A DNA stretch of 6,895 nt, from the NCBI GenBank assembly GCA_034440515.1, contig JAWXCF010000029.1:1-6895 (forward strand). The letters run 5' to 3'. Made by a program: the position numbers and the translations under genes. Source of the DNA: JAWXCF01 sp034440515 (GTDB taxonomy: Bacteria; Bacteroidota; Bacteroidia; CAILMK01). Under the pieces are notes generated by a model. The model saw nothing but the letters and a program-made list of their open reading frames with translations, had not been told where the DNA came from and made no database searches. Positions 6,310 to 6,895 of the stretch are shown here, piece by piece (within the stretch, counting starts at the first letter, position 1; every line of letters starts with the position of its first letter).

Positions 6310-6820
6310 TGCCCATACGTAGCCTATTGTGAAATATTAAATTATCAGAAGCGGACTTGCGAACAGATTCCCCCACCGGAGTAAGCTGTATGCGACGTAC
6401 TCGTCTATCTAACTCATCTCCACTTTTCTTTACTAGATTAGCTGACTGAAGCCTTTTCATAATTTGGGTACCACTAGGCAATTCAGTCAAAGTATTCTCG
6501 TATACTTCTGTTTTGGCAGGCTTATTTAATTTGCTAATTTCGTTTAAGAACCAAAACTCTTCAGCACTACTAATAGGTAATTCTTTAAAACTATATCTGA
6601 GATAGTATCTTCCAAATTTGTGAAGTCGGTTGAGTAACCAACACAGTTCTCTATTCAAATCTTCTTCATTTAAATTCTCAAACTTGACTGGGCTAGTTTT
6701 ACGACCATTTAATTTAATATGTAGCCAGGCAATAAACTCATTCATTGATGATTGAGAATGACTTTCTTCATACTCTGCTAAGTATTTTAGCAGTTGTGAT
6801 ATGTCTGATGTATTAAACAT
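6287..6820 (-). CDS. MarR-like winged-helix transcriptional regulator, probably truncated at the C terminus
   Basis: The 177-residue product has an N-terminal helical part (about 5-75) and a winged helix (about 82-150). A recognition-helix segment LPSGTQIMKRLQSANLVKK (114-132) leads into the wing GDELDRRVRRIQLTPVGE (134-151), the D-x-R-x-x-R-x-x-x-L-T-x-x-G pattern typical of MarR repressors. MarR proteins are dimeric, often ligand-responsive, and often control a neighbouring gene or themselves. Only 26 residues follow the wing here, whereas MarR proteins need a last helix or two to dimerise. The same frame continues beyond the TAA (6289-6287) with a plausible MarR C terminus, so the gene looks cut by a nonsense codon. 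ATG is at 6820-6818. It converges on mrp, and its target is unknown. If the truncated form is made, DNA binding may be weak. Confidence 0.8.
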   Translation of the reverse strand: MFNTSDISQLLKYLAEYEESHSQSSMNEFIAWLHIKLNGRKTSPVKFENLNEEDLNRELCWLLNRLHKFGRYYLRYSFKELPISSAEEFWFLNEISKLNKPAKTEVYENTLTELPSGTQIMKRLQSANLVKKSGDELDRRVRRIQLTPVGESVRKSASDNLIFHNRLRMGNLEYNQK

Positions 6821-6861
6821 TAGCCGAAAAATATTAAATCATTAGCACCAATTTACTAAAT

Positions 6862-6882
6862 ACTATACAATTGAACTATACA
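6862..6882. repeat. Direct repeat ACTATACA upstream of the MarR-like gene, possible operator
   Basis: ACTATACA occurs at 6862-6869 and 6875-6882, a 13-base period, separated by ATTGA. It lies 42-62 bases upstream of the MarR-like start, where an autoregulatory site would be expected. MarR operators are usually inverted repeats rather than direct ones, and no convincing TAnnTTTG box was found in this short upstream stretch, so the role is speculative. Confidence 0.3.
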
Positions 6883-6895
6883 TCGGTACATTAAC

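Overview
The window is AT-rich and reads as chromosomal, mostly housekeeping DNA from a member of the Bacteroidota, probably near the Chitinophagales/Sphingobacteriia. Four things point there: the ileS-end / DksA-like / lspA gene order, a DksA-like protein whose zinc-finger cysteines are mostly gone, an LspA with a long periplasmic insertion, and promoter candidates of the Bacteroidota TTTG/TAnnTTTG type with no clear Shine-Dalgarno sequences. No rRNA, tRNA, CRISPR array, insertion sequence or phage gene was seen.

Positions 1-1958 (+ strand) hold a tight gene run: the 3' end of isoleucyl-tRNA synthetase, a DksA/TraR-like RNA polymerase regulator, lipoprotein signal peptidase (lspA) and a histidine-phosphatase superfamily enzyme. 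The gaps are 6, 6 and 42 bases, and the last two genes both appear to start at TTG. Positions 2131-2829 (+) encode a LOG-type Rossmann nucleotide hydrolase, preceded by a possible promoter. It converges on a small, apparently orphan membrane histidine kinase (2865-3827, - strand).

Positions 3828-4057 are a divergent control region with a good Bacteroidota promoter (4005-4035), short direct repeats and back-to-back -7-like boxes. It drives a two-gene unit, an FAA-hydrolase-family enzyme and an Mrp/ApbC-type Fe-S carrier ATPase, which overlap by one base (TAATG). The Mrp protein lacks the C-terminal CxxC motif.

Positions 6173-6820 (- strand) hold a MarR-like regulator and the most notable observation in the window. 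Its reading frame is cut by a TAA at 6287-6289, but the same frame continues for 37 more sense codons to tandem TAA TAA stops, and that continuation resembles the missing C-terminal dimerisation helices of MarR proteins. This looks like a recent nonsense mutation, a sequencing error or, less likely, readthrough. I see no convincing new multi-gene system here.
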